Source: Clostridium sp. (GTDB taxonomy: Bacteria; Bacillota; Clostridia; Clostridiales; Clostridiaceae). Taken from it: a stretch of DNA of 48,678 nt. The notes under the pieces were generated by a model. It made no database searches. It was not told where the DNA came from and saw only the letters and a program-made list of their open reading frames with translations. Position 1 is the stretch's first letter; each line of letters opens with the position of its first letter. The stretch covers positions 1 to 48,678 of the forward strand of contig JALEZF010000003.1 in assembly GCA_022773025.1 (NCBI GenBank), given 5' to 3'. A program made the translations under genes and the position numbers. Below, in pieces: positions 33,972 through 42,777 of the stretch.

Positions 33972-35177
33972 TTATGATAGTATCAATTTAAATTCCCTAG
34001 TGATTTCCCTTCCGTATGAGATATCATATCTATTCATTATAAGACTTATTCCCATTTTAATTAAAGCCCTCTCCATTGGAACTCTTATATGATTATCATC
34101 TACAGAAGTTATTTCTATAACCTTGGAGTCTCCTACAACTCTTCTTATTATCTCAGTACCTGCATAACCTAAAGAATCTGCAAAAATTTCTTTAAGGTAT
34201 TTTTCTTTAAAGTAATCATTGTTATACAGCTCAAATTCAACTATAGAATAATATTTTGAAGAAATTTTCTCCTTAGTGAAATCAAAAGTGTCCTTTATTG
34301 TGCTCTCTATCCACTTTAAAAACTCTTTATTTTCCATGTCCCCATAGTACTTGTTAGCCCACGAAAAGAATAAGTTTCCTATGACATTTCCTATGTCATA
34401 TCCCATTGGTCCATAAAAAGCAAATTCCGGATCTATGACCTTCATCCCCTTTTCATTTACAAATATTGAGCCTGAATGAAGATCGCCATGAATAAGGGCC
34501 TGAGCATGATTCATGAAATTATCTCTCAAAATACCAACCTGAGCCTTTAGTTTTTCATTATTATAAAGATTGTCTTCAACGAACTCTTTGTTTTCATCTA
34601 TTATTATATTTCTATTTTTATAATTATAATAAGGCTCTGTAAATACCAAATCCTCGCTTATATCGCAAAGCTCTGTATTAGTGAATCTTATTACTCTTGA
34701 TTTCTTTTCAGCTCTATCTATAACTAGGTCAGTAGTAGGGAGAAGAGTATCAGCTAAGAACTGAGATAAGTTTTCAGATAATGACTTAAAAGTTTTCCCC
34801 TCCATAAGCTCTTTTCTAAGATTCTTGTACTCCGCTATATCTTCCATAGCTATGGCACACATTATTTCATCATAATCATAAATCTCAGGAATAAAATCTT
34901 TGGCTAAATTTTTCTGTATCTTTAAAATTTCCGCCTCAATCCTACTTCTATTGATGTCTAATGGTCTTCCTGATGACCTTAAAAGTTTATCTGCTTGCTT
35001 TATAATAAGTGATTTTCCACTTTCCTCATTCCATATCTTAAAAACGTAGTTTATATTTCCATCACCAATTTCTATACCTTGAAGCTTTTCATCATCATCA
35101 AAAAATTTCACCTTTTCTTTAGAATAATTCTTAGCCTCTTCCACATTCATTAAAAAGTGACTGCTATATTTATTCAT
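33972..35177 (-). CDS. mtnK: S-methyl-5-thioribose kinase
   Basis: Phosphorylates methylthioribose, giving the substrate of MtnA. The 401-residue protein has a choline-kinase-like fold: the glycine loop GDGNINYVFKI (near 38), the catalytic loop LIHGDLHSGSIF (near 230) and the metal site DPEFAFYGPMGYDIGN (near 250), all matching MtnK. AGGAGG is 8 bases before ATG 35177. The aldolase and dehydrogenase genes of the later pathway are not in the window. I looked for a SAM riboswitch upstream and saw none. Confidence 0.93.
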   Translation of the reverse strand: MNKYSSHFLMNVEEAKNYSKEKVKFFDDDEKLQGIEIGDGNINYVFKIWNEESGKSLIIKQADKLLRSSGRPLDINRSRIEAEILKIQKNLAKDFIPEIYDYDEIMCAIAMEDIAEYKNLRKELMEGKTFKSLSENLSQFLADTLLPTTDLVIDRAEKKSRVIRFTNTELCDISEDLVFTEPYYNYKNRNIIIDENKEFVEDNLYNNEKLKAQVGILRDNFMNHAQALIHGDLHSGSIFVNEKGMKVIDPEFAFYGPMGYDIGNVIGNLFFSWANKYYGDMENKEFLKWIESTIKDTFDFTKEKISSKYYSIVEFELYNNDYFKEKYLKEIFADSLGYAGTEIIRRVVGDSKVIEITSVDDNHIRVPMERALIKMGISLIMNRYDISYGREITREFKLILS

Positions 35178-35250
35178 GATTTTTGCCTCCTAATTTCAGA
35201 GTGTGTATCTTAAATTTATTTTAACATACTTAAAAATTATTTTAACTACA

Positions 35251-35297
35251 AAAAAACCCTCATGTTTGACTTGTTGACTCAAACATGAGGATTTTTA
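35251..35297 (-). terminator. Terminator of the Fic gene
   Basis: CCTCATGTTTGA and TCAAACATGAGG form a perfect 12-bp stem, with A-run and T-run flanks, 7 bases past the stop codon. Confidence 0.85.
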
Positions 35298-35303
35298 TTG
35301 TTA

Positions 35304-36020
35304 TTAATATAAATCTTTATATTCTTTCATGAAATCAGGAAGCATATCTAAATACTCACTTAAGGCCCTATAATCATTCAATTCACATTTGCTTAAAGAT
35401 TTTCTATACAAATCTTCTGTATCCCAAGAGATTATCTTTATAGGAAGTCTATTCTCTAACATTTGTTTAAGCATTAGAAACCTTCCTATACGTCCGTTTC
35501 CATCTTGAAAAGGATGTATCAGTTCAAATCTAACATGAAATTCTGCTATGCTTTCCATAGTTATTTTATCCAATCTATAATACCATTCTAAAAGTTCATC
35601 AAGTTTTGGTTGAACTTCAAAAGGTTGAGCAATCTTAGCTTTAGTTCCAATTATCATATTAGGAATCACTTTATATATTCCTGCATATCCCCTGCTATGG
35701 CATGTGGTGTTAAACATAAGTCTTGCATGGAGGTCCTTTAAAAATCTATCATCTATTTTCTCTCCTAAGGATTCTATGACTCTATCAAATGCATAAGTTG
35801 AATTCACAGTTTCCTGTACATCATCTAAAGTATGAGTTCCTTCAACCACATTTTTATCCAATAACAATGCTAGTGATTCTGTAGTAAAGGTACTCCCTTC
35901 AATTTTGTTAGAATGATATAAAAAGTCATGTTTCAACACTGTATATAATGAATTTTTTAAATCCTTGGTTTTAATGAGTGTTCCTAAAAAATCATCGTAT
36001 CTATTTACATTACTCTCCAT
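35304..36020 (-). CDS. Fic-domain AMP-transferase with N-terminal inhibitory motif
   Basis: A 238-residue class II Fic protein. The active site is HPFQDGNGRIGR (169-180). The inhibitory helix motif (S/T)xxxE(G/N) is present near the start as SNKIEG (37-42), so the enzyme is probably held inactive until the helix moves. Fic enzymes move AMP (or other groups) from nucleotides onto hydroxyls of target proteins. Target unknown; the protein lacks an extra DNA-binding domain. No separate antitoxin gene is adjacent, as expected for a self-inhibited form. GAGG precedes ATG 36020. Confidence 0.92.
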   Translation of the reverse strand: MESNVNRYDDFLGTLIKTKDLKNSLYTVLKHDFLYHSNKIEGSTFTTESLALLLDKNVVEGTHTLDDVQETVNSTYAFDRVIESLGEKIDDRFLKDLHARLMFNTTCHSRGYAGIYKVIPNMIIGTKAKIAQPFEVQPKLDELLEWYYRLDKITMESIAEFHVRFELIHPFQDGNGRIGRFLMLKQMLENRLPIKIISWDTEDLYRKSLSKCELNDYRALSEYLDMLPDFMKEYKDLY

Positions 36021-36139
36021 AATTTAAACCTCACTTTAAGAATTATCTTATACCTCAATTCTACTTTAATAAAAATTCAGTGTCAAAGTGTTTATTCTAT
36101 AATTTTTTACATAGCATTATCATACATTTCCTAAACTTT

Positions 36140-36799
36140 CTATTTTCTCATTAAAAACATCCTATTGTGTTGGTCATGTTCAGGAAAATAAACATCCACA
36201 AACTCTTCCTCTTTAAAATACTGCTGCAAAAGCTCCCTCCACTGCTCTGTAGTTTGATTCCATAAAAGTAGTCCATCATCTAAAAGATTATTTTCTATTA
36301 TTTTTATATTCCACTCTTTGATTTGCTCTTCCGTTATATATGGATTTAATTTTATAAGAATCTTTCCACTACTTTTAAGGATTCTTTTAGCTTGTCCTAA
36401 TAGTTCCGTTGCATCTTTAGGTTTCAAATTATCAACTATATTAGAAAGTATAATTCCATCATAAATTTCATCAGATATAGATTTAAGTTCTCTAATACTT
36501 CCAACTTTAAAATCATAAGATCCAGATTTCATAAGCTTTGCTCTTTCTTTACTAAGCTTTATAGCCTCTGTAGATAAATCTATTCCATGAAGACTCTCCA
36601 CTCCTCTTAATGAACAGTAAAAGATCATGGTGCCATTACCACATCCAAAATCAAATAAATTCTTTACTCCATCACTTATCCAATTAAGTCCCTTGTCAAA
36701 TTCTTCATTTCCTGTACTCTTATTTTGAGGAATATTTATATTCAAGCTTCTATATATTTCATCTTCTGCTTTTATATACTTTTCGTATCCTATCTCCAT
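36140..36799 (-). CDS. Class I SAM-dependent methyltransferase
   Basis: A 219-residue methyltransferase. Motif I is LFDFGCGNGTMIFYCSLRG (near residue 50), with the acidic end of strand 2 in LHGIDLS, and GIILSNIVDNL marks strand 4. Substrate unknown; the sequence does not show a nucleic-acid domain. Start 36799 has GAAGGTGA 6 bases upstream; the frame extends to 36835 without a site. Confidence 0.85.
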   Translation of the reverse strand: MEIGYEKYIKAEDEIYRSLNINIPQNKSTGNEEFDKGLNWISDGVKNLFDFGCGNGTMIFYCSLRGVESLHGIDLSTEAIKLSKERAKLMKSGSYDFKVGSIRELKSISDEIYDGIILSNIVDNLKPKDATELLGQAKRILKSSGKILIKLNPYITEEQIKEWNIKIIENNLLDDGLLLWNQTTEQWRELLQQYFKEEEFVDVYFPEHDQHNRMFLMRK

Positions 36800-36891
36800 A
36801 AATTCACCTTCATTTATATTAATTATAAATATCAATCATAGCTTAATTGTATCATAAATTATCAATATATTTATAATATTCCTTACACAAA

Positions 36892-36928
36892 AAGTCCATC
36901 ATAAAACTAATTATTTTATGATGGACTT
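36892..36928 (-). terminator. Terminator of the 51-residue gene
   Basis: AAGTCCATCATAAAA pairs perfectly with TTTTATGATGGACTT around a 7-base loop, 38 bases beyond the stop of the small gene. Confidence 0.8.
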
Positions 36929-36966
36929 CATCTATTATCTTAAAATATATTGATAACTAATATATT

Positions 36967-37122
36967 TTAAAACCCTTTTTTCTTTGCTTCTATACCACTT
37001 TCATTGATTCCTGGTTCTTCGATAGTAGTATTGAGCTTATTTTTTGCCCATTGATTTTGAGTTTTGTTTCCATTAGCTAAAAAATTTCCTTTTGTGTAGG
37101 ATTTATGATTTTTAGTATTCAT
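36967..37122 (-). CDS. Small basic protein of 51 residues
   Basis: A short gene with an excellent start (AGGAGG 8 bases before ATG 37122) and its own terminator. The product begins MNTKNHKSYTKGNF and ends GIEAKKKGF. It is hydrophilic, basic and probably disordered, with a QWAKNKLN segment in the middle. The W followed by T-x-x-x-P and a final AKK recalls small clostridial DUF3787-like proteins, but I would not assign it. It has no signal peptide or cysteine. Spore-associated or regulatory roles are open possibilities. Confidence 0.65.
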   Translation of the reverse strand: MNTKNHKSYTKGNFLANGNKTQNQWAKNKLNTTIEEPGINESGIEAKKKGF

Positions 37123-37159
37123 TTACTTTTCCTCCTCACGTTATTATTTAAAGGTATAG

Positions 37160-37363
37160 CTACTGAATTTTATGTCCTGTGCTTTCAATACAGCTTTTTA
37201 TTGTTTCTGGAGTAGCAGGATTATTGTATGCAACTTCAACTGTTCCTCTTCCTATGTCTACACACACTTTGTTTACTCCATCTATCTTTTCTAAGGCATT
37301 TTTGACCTGAGTTTTAACTGAAGAATTTACTAAACCGTTAACTTCGTAATGTTCTCTTTCCAT
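37160..37363 (-). CDS. HMA-like ferredoxin-fold protein without the CxxC metal site
   Basis: A 67-residue single-domain protein with the heavy-metal-associated fold pattern: strand YEVNGLV, helix SSVKTQVKNALEKIDGV, strand KVCVDIGRGTVEVAYN, helix TPETIKSCIESTGH. In CopZ-type chaperones the first loop is G-M-x-C-x-x-C; here it reads G-L-V-N-S-S-V, so both metal cysteines are gone. Two other cysteines remain. The fold may bind something else or be a regulator of the SulP transporter upstream. The start is uncertain: ATG 37363 is 12 bases after AAGGAG, and ATG 37375 touches it. Confidence 0.75.
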   Translation of the reverse strand: MEREHYEVNGLVNSSVKTQVKNALEKIDGVNKVCVDIGRGTVEVAYNNPATPETIKSCIESTGHKIQ

Positions 37364-37433
37364 ATCAAAAATCATCTCCTTATAAAGAATTTACACTAAT
37401 AGTTTACCTCGAAAGAATCTTTTTATAGTATAA

Positions 37434-37475
37434 AAAAACCCCCATAGGCACCACAATAAGTCACCTATGAGGATT
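37434..37475 (-). terminator. Terminator of the SulP gene
   Basis: CATAGG (37443-37448) and CCTATG (37464-37469) form the core stem, extended by G/C pairs with a bulge and followed on the minus strand by GGGGG-TTTTTTT. Confidence 0.65.
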
Positions 37476-37559
37476 ATTTTCGTAAATATATTATTATTCT
37501 ATATGTATAACATCTAGTTTGATCTTTTCTTCTGATATTTTAAGAAAAATTTCTAGATT

Positions 37560-39248
37560 TTATTCTACTGCTACCATTTGTTGAGATATCTTACGTTTAA
37601 TAGTTTTTTCTCCCATAGAAGTTGCTCTTATTAAAGCTTCATCTATATTATCACAAAAATTTTCTTCTCCGGTCTTTTCTATAAAACCTGATTTTTGCAT
37701 AACTTCATGTGGCAATTCTCTAACTCCTGAAAACAATAAAGTGATTGATTTTTTTCTACATCGTTTAAATAATTCCTCTAAGGAGCGTAATGCTGTTATA
37801 TCAATTGATGGTACATTTCTCATACTTAGTATAACAACTCTAGTTGATGATGTAGCTGAAATACTCATAAATTCATCTACTGTAGCAAAGAACATAGGTC
37901 CTTCTATTTCAAACACCAAAGTATGCTTTGGAATGGATTTTAATCTTAAAGGTTCTGATTGAATTTCTTCTTCCCAATCGGGTGTAAGTTGTACCACTGA
38001 TGAAGTGTGAGACATTTTCCTCATTAAAAGCAAAGCTGATAATACAACTCCCACCTCTACTGCAAATAATAAATCTACAAATACTCCCGAAATAAATGTG
38101 GCTATGAGAACTATAAAATCTGATTTTGGTGCATGTTTGGCCATATACTTGAACTCATGAAGGTTGCTCATATTATATGAAACTATAATAAGTATTGCTG
38201 ATAAAGTAGGAATTGGAATAAATCCTGCCAGTGGCATAAGAAGCAATAAAATCAAAGTTACTACAATGCTGTGAACAATGCCTGCAATAGGTGTACGTCC
38301 ACCATTTTTCACACTGTTTGAAGCTCTAGCAACCGCTCCTGCCACAGGAACTGCTCCAAAAAATCCACAGAATATATTTGCAATACCTTGAGCTATGAGT
38401 TCTTGATTTGAATTATGCTTTTCCCCCATTAATCCATCAGTTACAACACAAGCAAGCAATGACACTATTGCAATTAAAAGTGCCAAAGTAACTGCTGATG
38501 GAATGAGGGCTTGAACTAATTCAAAGCTTATTTCTGGCACTTGAAATCTCGGAAAATTCGATGGTATATTTCCATATACACTTTTGATTGTAGCCACATC
38601 AAGATTAAATATCATAACTATTGGTGTTGTGATAAGTATAGCTGCTAACGAATTGGGAATCTTAGTTGTAACTTTGGGTATAATTATAAGTATTGCTATA
38701 GCAAGAAGTCCAATAGCTAAAGTAGGTACATGTGCTGTATCTATAACTTTAAAATATGCTAAAAACTTGTCCATAACTTTTACAGGTATGTTGCCCATAT
38801 TGAGCCCAAAGAAACCTTTAATCTGACCCGAAAAAATCCCCATAGCGATGGCCGCTGTGAATCCTAAGGTAATAGTTTTAGGAATATACTTTAAAAGTTG
38901 TCCAAACTTTAAAAGTCCCATAACAATTAGTATTATTCCCGCCATAATGCTGGCAATAGCAAGTCCTACAAGTCCAAATTGTTCAATAATAGTAAAGACA
39001 GTCATTACTGTAGCTGCCGTTGCTCCTCCAATATTGACTTTACTTCCGCCGAAAAGAGATACGAAAAAACCACCTATTATTGCAGAATATAATCCCCTCT
39101 CTGGACTCATGCCGGATGCTATAGCAAGTGCCACAGATAGTGGAAAAGCAATTACTGCAACAATTATTCCAGCCACCATGTCCTTTAATAGCTGATCTTT
39201 TGTATACTCCTTCATGCATCCCAAAAGCTTAGGCCTAAACTCATTCAT
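37560..39248 (-). CDS. SulP-family anion transporter with STAS domain
   Basis: A 562-residue transporter. The membrane part has about 12-14 helices with the SulP opening DMVAGIIVAVIAFPLSVALAIASGMSPERGLYSAIIGG, followed by GGSKVNIGGATAA. The cytoplasmic STAS domain starts near residue 435 (TLVFEIEGPMFFATVDEF) and has the DITALRSLEEL helix. SulP proteins carry sulfate, bicarbonate, or dicarboxylates; the substrate here is not evident, and no carbonic anhydrase gene is adjacent. GGAGGGG precedes ATG 39248. Confidence 0.95.
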   Translation of the reverse strand: MNEFRPKLLGCMKEYTKDQLLKDMVAGIIVAVIAFPLSVALAIASGMSPERGLYSAIIGGFFVSLFGGSKVNIGGATAATVMTVFTIIEQFGLVGLAIASIMAGIILIVMGLLKFGQLLKYIPKTITLGFTAAIAMGIFSGQIKGFFGLNMGNIPVKVMDKFLAYFKVIDTAHVPTLAIGLLAIAILIIIPKVTTKIPNSLAAILITTPIVMIFNLDVATIKSVYGNIPSNFPRFQVPEISFELVQALIPSAVTLALLIAIVSLLACVVTDGLMGEKHNSNQELIAQGIANIFCGFFGAVPVAGAVARASNSVKNGGRTPIAGIVHSIVVTLILLLLMPLAGFIPIPTLSAILIIVSYNMSNLHEFKYMAKHAPKSDFIVLIATFISGVFVDLLFAVEVGVVLSALLLMRKMSHTSSVVQLTPDWEEEIQSEPLRLKSIPKHTLVFEIEGPMFFATVDEFMSISATSSTRVVILSMRNVPSIDITALRSLEELFKRCRKKSITLLFSGVRELPHEVMQKSGFIEKTGEENFCDNIDEALIRATSMGEKTIKRKISQQMVAVE

Positions 39249-39450
39249 TTTTTCCCCTCCATAATTTATGTATTAATGAAAATATAAAAAGTAAACATTT
39301 TCAATTGTAATCAGATTTTGTATACTACTCTATATATTATAATATACCATATAAAATACGTCTATATTAATTGTTAACAAATTATGTCTTACCTCTAAAA
39401 ATATTAAATGTTCCGTTTTATACCCTTAAAATTTACAATTTAACATAATA

Positions 39451-39489
39451 AAAAAATCCCCATCTATGACTAAATCACAAATGAGGATT
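39451..39489 (-). terminator. Terminator of the Nudix gene
   Basis: AATCCCCAT and ATGAGGATT pair with one imperfection, followed on the minus strand by a T-run, just past the stop codon. Confidence 0.65.
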
Positions 39490-39492
39490 GAC

Positions 39493-39951
39493 CTACAAAT
39501 TTAATTTTTTTATGAAATCATTAATAAATTTTCTATGACTTCTCACCATTTCTTCTGGAAGGTCATGAAGATAAAAAAATCTAAGTTCAAGTCCTTCTTT
39601 TTCATTTACTACCATTTTACCATCATAATCATGAGTGTAATATACCATATTAACTAGATAAAATTCATCTTCATTAGGAAGCTTTTTGTAAAATTCTTTC
39701 CCTGAGTAAATATCAAGTAGCTGAAGATTGCTAACCTTAAGACCTGTTTCTTCAAATACTTCTCTTATTCCAGTATCCTCAAGGCTTTCTCCCATCTCCA
39801 TAATTCCTCCTGGAAGTCCCCAAATCTGATCTGGATAAGTTCTTTTTTGAAGCAAAACTCTATTTTCCTCATCTAAAATTAAAACTGAGGTTCCATTTAA
39901 AATCACTGGTCTGTGTCCCATATATTTTCTTATATACTTTATATAATCCAT
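39493..39951 (-). CDS. Nudix hydrolase
   Basis: A 152-residue hydrolase. The Nudix box GGIMEMGESLEDTGIREVFEETGL (near residues 48-71) is complete, with the REVFEET metal-binding core. The start of the domain, PVILNGTSVLILDEENRVLLQKR, and WGLPGG are typical of ADP-ribose or nucleoside-diphosphate-sugar members; the substrate cannot be fixed from sequence. Single gene. Confidence 0.93.
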   Translation of the reverse strand: MDYIKYIRKYMGHRPVILNGTSVLILDEENRVLLQKRTYPDQIWGLPGGIMEMGESLEDTGIREVFEETGLKVSNLQLLDIYSGKEFYKKLPNEDEFYLVNMVYYTHDYDGKMVVNEKEGLELRFFYLHDLPEEMVRSHRKFINDFIKKLNL

Positions 39952-40003
39952 CTCTTTTACCTACCACTATTTATTTTATATGATATTCCCAAATTTTATT
40001 ATA

Positions 40004-40858
40004 TTAAAATTTGTCTTTATGCTGCTTAAAGAAGTCATGATAAACACGTACACTTTCTAGTTCCGTCCACTTTTTTACATCAACAGGATCTTCATCGAGA
40101 TCATATATTTTTGCACCATTCATTGCAAGGAAAAATGGTGAATGAGTTGAGATAACAAACTGACATTCCAAAAATCTTGCAGCATTTTCAATAAATTCAG
40201 CTAGTTCTATCTGACGTTTTGGTGAAAGACTATTTTCAGGTTCATCTAAAATGTACAGCCCATTCTCATCTATCTTTTCAATAAAATATCTGAATGCATT
40301 TTCTCCATTAGAATATTCTCGTACATTATCCATCAAGTTTTCACGGACAAATTTAGATTGAGTTTTACTTCTAGCACTATTTATCCTTTTCAGTTGCTCA
40401 TAATCCCTTATTGAACTCATTTTAAAATTAGAATATTTACTTTCTAAATAATCTCCAAAAATTTCACTACGCTTTTGGTCAATTCCATCATTAATATTTC
40501 GTACATTTAACATATAATCAAAAACATCATCACTCGTTATAATTCTGATATCCTTAGGAATCTCATCTTCAATATATACTTTACATAGTTTAACGTAATC
40601 AGAATAAAAATTAGATTTATTATATATAGACTCTCTGTCAGCCTCTATTTTTTCTGCTATCACATTTAAGGCTGTAGATTTACCTGAACCATTCCCTCCA
40701 TACAAAATAGTAATAGGCTCAAAATCAATTCTTTCAAAGCAATTTTGAGATAATACTTTAAAGGGGTAAAAGGAATCATAACAAGTTCTTTTTTCCTCTA
40801 ATATAAAATCAAATTCCATATCTTCATCTGGAAATATAAAAGCATTTAAATATATCAT
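40004..40858 (-). CDS. AAA-family ATPase (ABC/SMC-like, single domain)
   Basis: A 284-residue soluble ATPase with Walker A GGNGSGKST (54-62), signature-like segment NGENAFRYF, Walker B GLYILDEPENSLSP and a switch histidine in FVISTHSPFF. It has the plan of stand-alone AAA_21/AAA_23 proteins related to RecF and OLD ATPases, without a nuclease domain. The start overlaps the end of the upstream methyltransferase by 4 bases (ATGA), so the two are translated together. The role of the pair is unknown; candidates include DNA- or ribosome-related stress functions. Confidence 0.88.
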   Translation of the reverse strand: MIYLNAFIFPDEDMEFDFILEEKRTCYDSFYPFKVLSQNCFERIDFEPITILYGGNGSGKSTALNVIAEKIEADRESIYNKSNFYSDYVKLCKVYIEDEIPKDIRIITSDDVFDYMLNVRNINDGIDQKRSEIFGDYLESKYSNFKMSSIRDYEQLKRINSARSKTQSKFVRENLMDNVREYSNGENAFRYFIEKIDENGLYILDEPENSLSPKRQIELAEFIENAARFLECQFVISTHSPFFLAMNGAKIYDLDEDPVDVKKWTELESVRVYHDFFKQHKDKF

Positions 40859-41640
40859 TTTTCATTTTCCTTTTTTAAAATATCTAATGTATGTGCACTT
40901 GCTCCTAAAAGATCTGGTCTTTCACAGGTTGACAAATGGTACTCAATGAAAACTTTAAATGTTTCTTCGTCCATATTATGAAGAATAGGCCTCATATAAT
41001 TAGCTGGTCCATCTGCTGCAATTAATTTTATTCTTTGCAATTGAGCTGCTTCATTTACTCTATTAATATCTTCAATTCTTACATAATCGTATAGATCCTC
41101 TGGTTGTGACACAACATGAAAATCTTCACTAACCTTACCATTTGCAATAGATTCTTTGATATTATTTTCTTTAAAACCGTAGGTTAAGATACTATATTCA
41201 TTCATACAATAAGCTACCAGAATAACTCCGCCAACTTTTGTCACTCTTTTTGCTTCTTGAAGAGCCTTCACCTTATCTTCAAAAGTGTATAAATGATACA
41301 TTGGCCCAAACACCAAAGTCATATCAAAAGTGTTTTCTGAAAATCTTCCTAAATCCAACGCCGTTCCTTGATAGGCTTTTACTGTACTTCCTTTTGACTT
41401 TAGAACTCCCAAATTATGCTTTACAAGCTCCACAGCAGTAACATCATATCCTTCATTAGCAAGCTCTACAGAATATCTTCCAGTACCTGCTCCCACATCT
41501 AAAATCTTTGCATTTTCATTATTTCCTAGGTAATGATGAATATACTTCATTGAAGTTATATATTCAACTTTACCATGCCTTCTTGTGAGCCTCTTATCTT
41601 CGCAAAATTTATTATAATATTTTTCTAATTCCATAGTCAT
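40855..41640 (-). CDS. Class I SAM-dependent methyltransferase
   Basis: A 261-residue methyltransferase: motif I ILDVGAGTGRYSVELANEGYDVTAVEL (near 45-71), the FDMTLVFGPMYHLYTFEDK strand 4 segment, and the C-terminal GASAHTLDI end common in a clostridial group annotated only as methyltransferases. The substrate is likely a small molecule. ATG 41640 follows AAGGATGGG at about 10 bases; a second ATG two codons later could also serve. It overlaps the AAA ATPase gene. Confidence 0.88.
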   Translation of the reverse strand: MTMELEKYYNKFCEDKRLTRRHGKVEYITSMKYIHHYLGNNENAKILDVGAGTGRYSVELANEGYDVTAVELVKHNLGVLKSKGSTVKAYQGTALDLGRFSENTFDMTLVFGPMYHLYTFEDKVKALQEAKRVTKVGGVILVAYCMNEYSILTYGFKENNIKESIANGKVSEDFHVVSQPEDLYDYVRIEDINRVNEAAQLQRIKLIAADGPANYMRPILHNMDEETFKVFIEYHLSTCERPDLLGASAHTLDILKKENEK

Positions 41641-41828
41641 AGCGTTAAGTTTCCCATCCTTTTATCATAATCTTAAGTTAAGAGTGAAGAGTTAAGGTAT
41701 TATGCTTCTCTTAAATCATAAACCTTTATTTGCTGCACCATTACGGTAGTAGTATTTCATCTAAATTATGCTCTCTTCTAAAACTATTATAGCATGAGTT
41801 CAAATTTCTTTGTATAAGTTAACTTATG

Positions 41829-42350
41829 CTAGAGATTCTTTTGATTCTTACTAATGTAATATCTAAATTTATTTTCCCATGCTGAATCTGAAATATATCC
41901 CTGACCTTTTTTATCTAAGTAATACTTTATTAAATAGATTTCATCCTTAGAAATAGCTTTAAATAGTTCCAGTGTATCATCTCCCCAGAAACACTGATTT
42001 AATATTTCCACTAAATCCCTTAAACTTTTAACCTGCTCTTTCACTATTGCCACCTTATCAGAAAATATCAAGTGCGATGACACTTGCCAGTACTGGTTCA
42101 AGAATATTGATTAATAATCCCTTGTAATTCTGGCAATAACTATTTAAGACCTTTTTAAAAGAGTCCCCTCTCTCTTTTAAGGCATCATTGTATGAGATAT
42201 TTTCGATATGAGGGAAATTTTTTATAACGTCTTCTAATAGTTTCTTCCCTTTCGCTATCATATCCTCGATTCTACTCCAAGAAGCCTTTAATAAGTCATT
42301 TAAGTCCTCCTTCATCAATACTTCCATTGGATTTCTTGAATTCTTTAATT
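41829..42350 (-). pseudogene. DUF6179-like protein, truncated and frameshifted
   Basis: Two frames form one sequence. The first (about 42350 to 42058) holds LNDLLKASWSRIEDMIAKGKK and YCQNYKGLLINILEPVLASVIALDI, which resembles the C-terminal half of DUF6179. The second (about 42070 to 41829) continues as FSDKVAIVKEQVKSLRDLVEILNQ to the stop. The shift is in a short T run near 42065. There is no start, and the N-terminal half of the family is absent, apparently removed by the deletion that also cut DUF6323. Confidence 0.65.
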
Positions 42351-42356
42351 CTATGC

Positions 42357-42626
42357 CTATTGAGAAACGAAGAGATTTAAATAATTCTTCTGCATTATAT
42401 ATGGTGAATCACAAAAGGCCTCCACTAACTTTTTTAAAATACCCTTAGAAAACTCTATTCTTCCATTATCCTTTAGAGATTTAAACCTGTTTTTAATTAA
42501 CTCATCTATGTCCTCATCCGTTAAAGTTAATCCATATTTTATTGTTAGTTCATTACAGCTTTTTAGCTCCATTAAGGTTTGCTTCTTCTGTATATCTTGA
42601 AGTGCTAAACTAATATTTTCCTTCAC
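42357..42626 (-). pseudogene. DUF6323-like protein, C-terminally truncated
   Basis: The product starts at GTG 42626 (GGAGG at about 9 bases) and reads MELKSCNELTIKYGLTLTDEDIDELIKNR, then GRIEFSKGILKKLVEAFCDSPYIMQKNY, the conserved core of DUF6323. It stops at 89 residues; family members I recall continue for about 70 more. DUF6323 and DUF6179 normally stand together, so this is one decayed pair. Confidence 0.65.
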
Positions 42627-42738
42627 TTAAGCCACCTCCACATACACTGTACTCTTAGTCCTCGCCAACTACAAGACTTGAATTTTTCGCAATTTTGTGA
42701 TAATATATAAGCATAAAATAAATAATTTTTTATAAGAA

Positions 42739-42768
42739 AAGGCATTAAGATGAAAATCTTAATGCCTT
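42739..42768 (-). terminator. Terminator of gntR
   Basis: AAGGCATTAAGAT and ATCTTAATGCCTT, 13 bp, loop GAAA, followed by TTCTTATAAAAAATT on the minus strand. Its inner stem GCATTAAGAT/ATCTTAATGC recurs at 45169-45198. Confidence 0.8.
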
Positions 42769-42777
42769 AATAATATT

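Noticed and set aside
35178-35250. SAM or other riboswitch upstream of mtnK
   Set aside because: The leader is only about 75 bases, AT-rich and without paired helices.
38584-39195. Two long plus-strand frames opposite the sulP gene
   Set aside because: Antisense to SulP; their hydrophobic pattern mirrors the membrane helices of the true gene.
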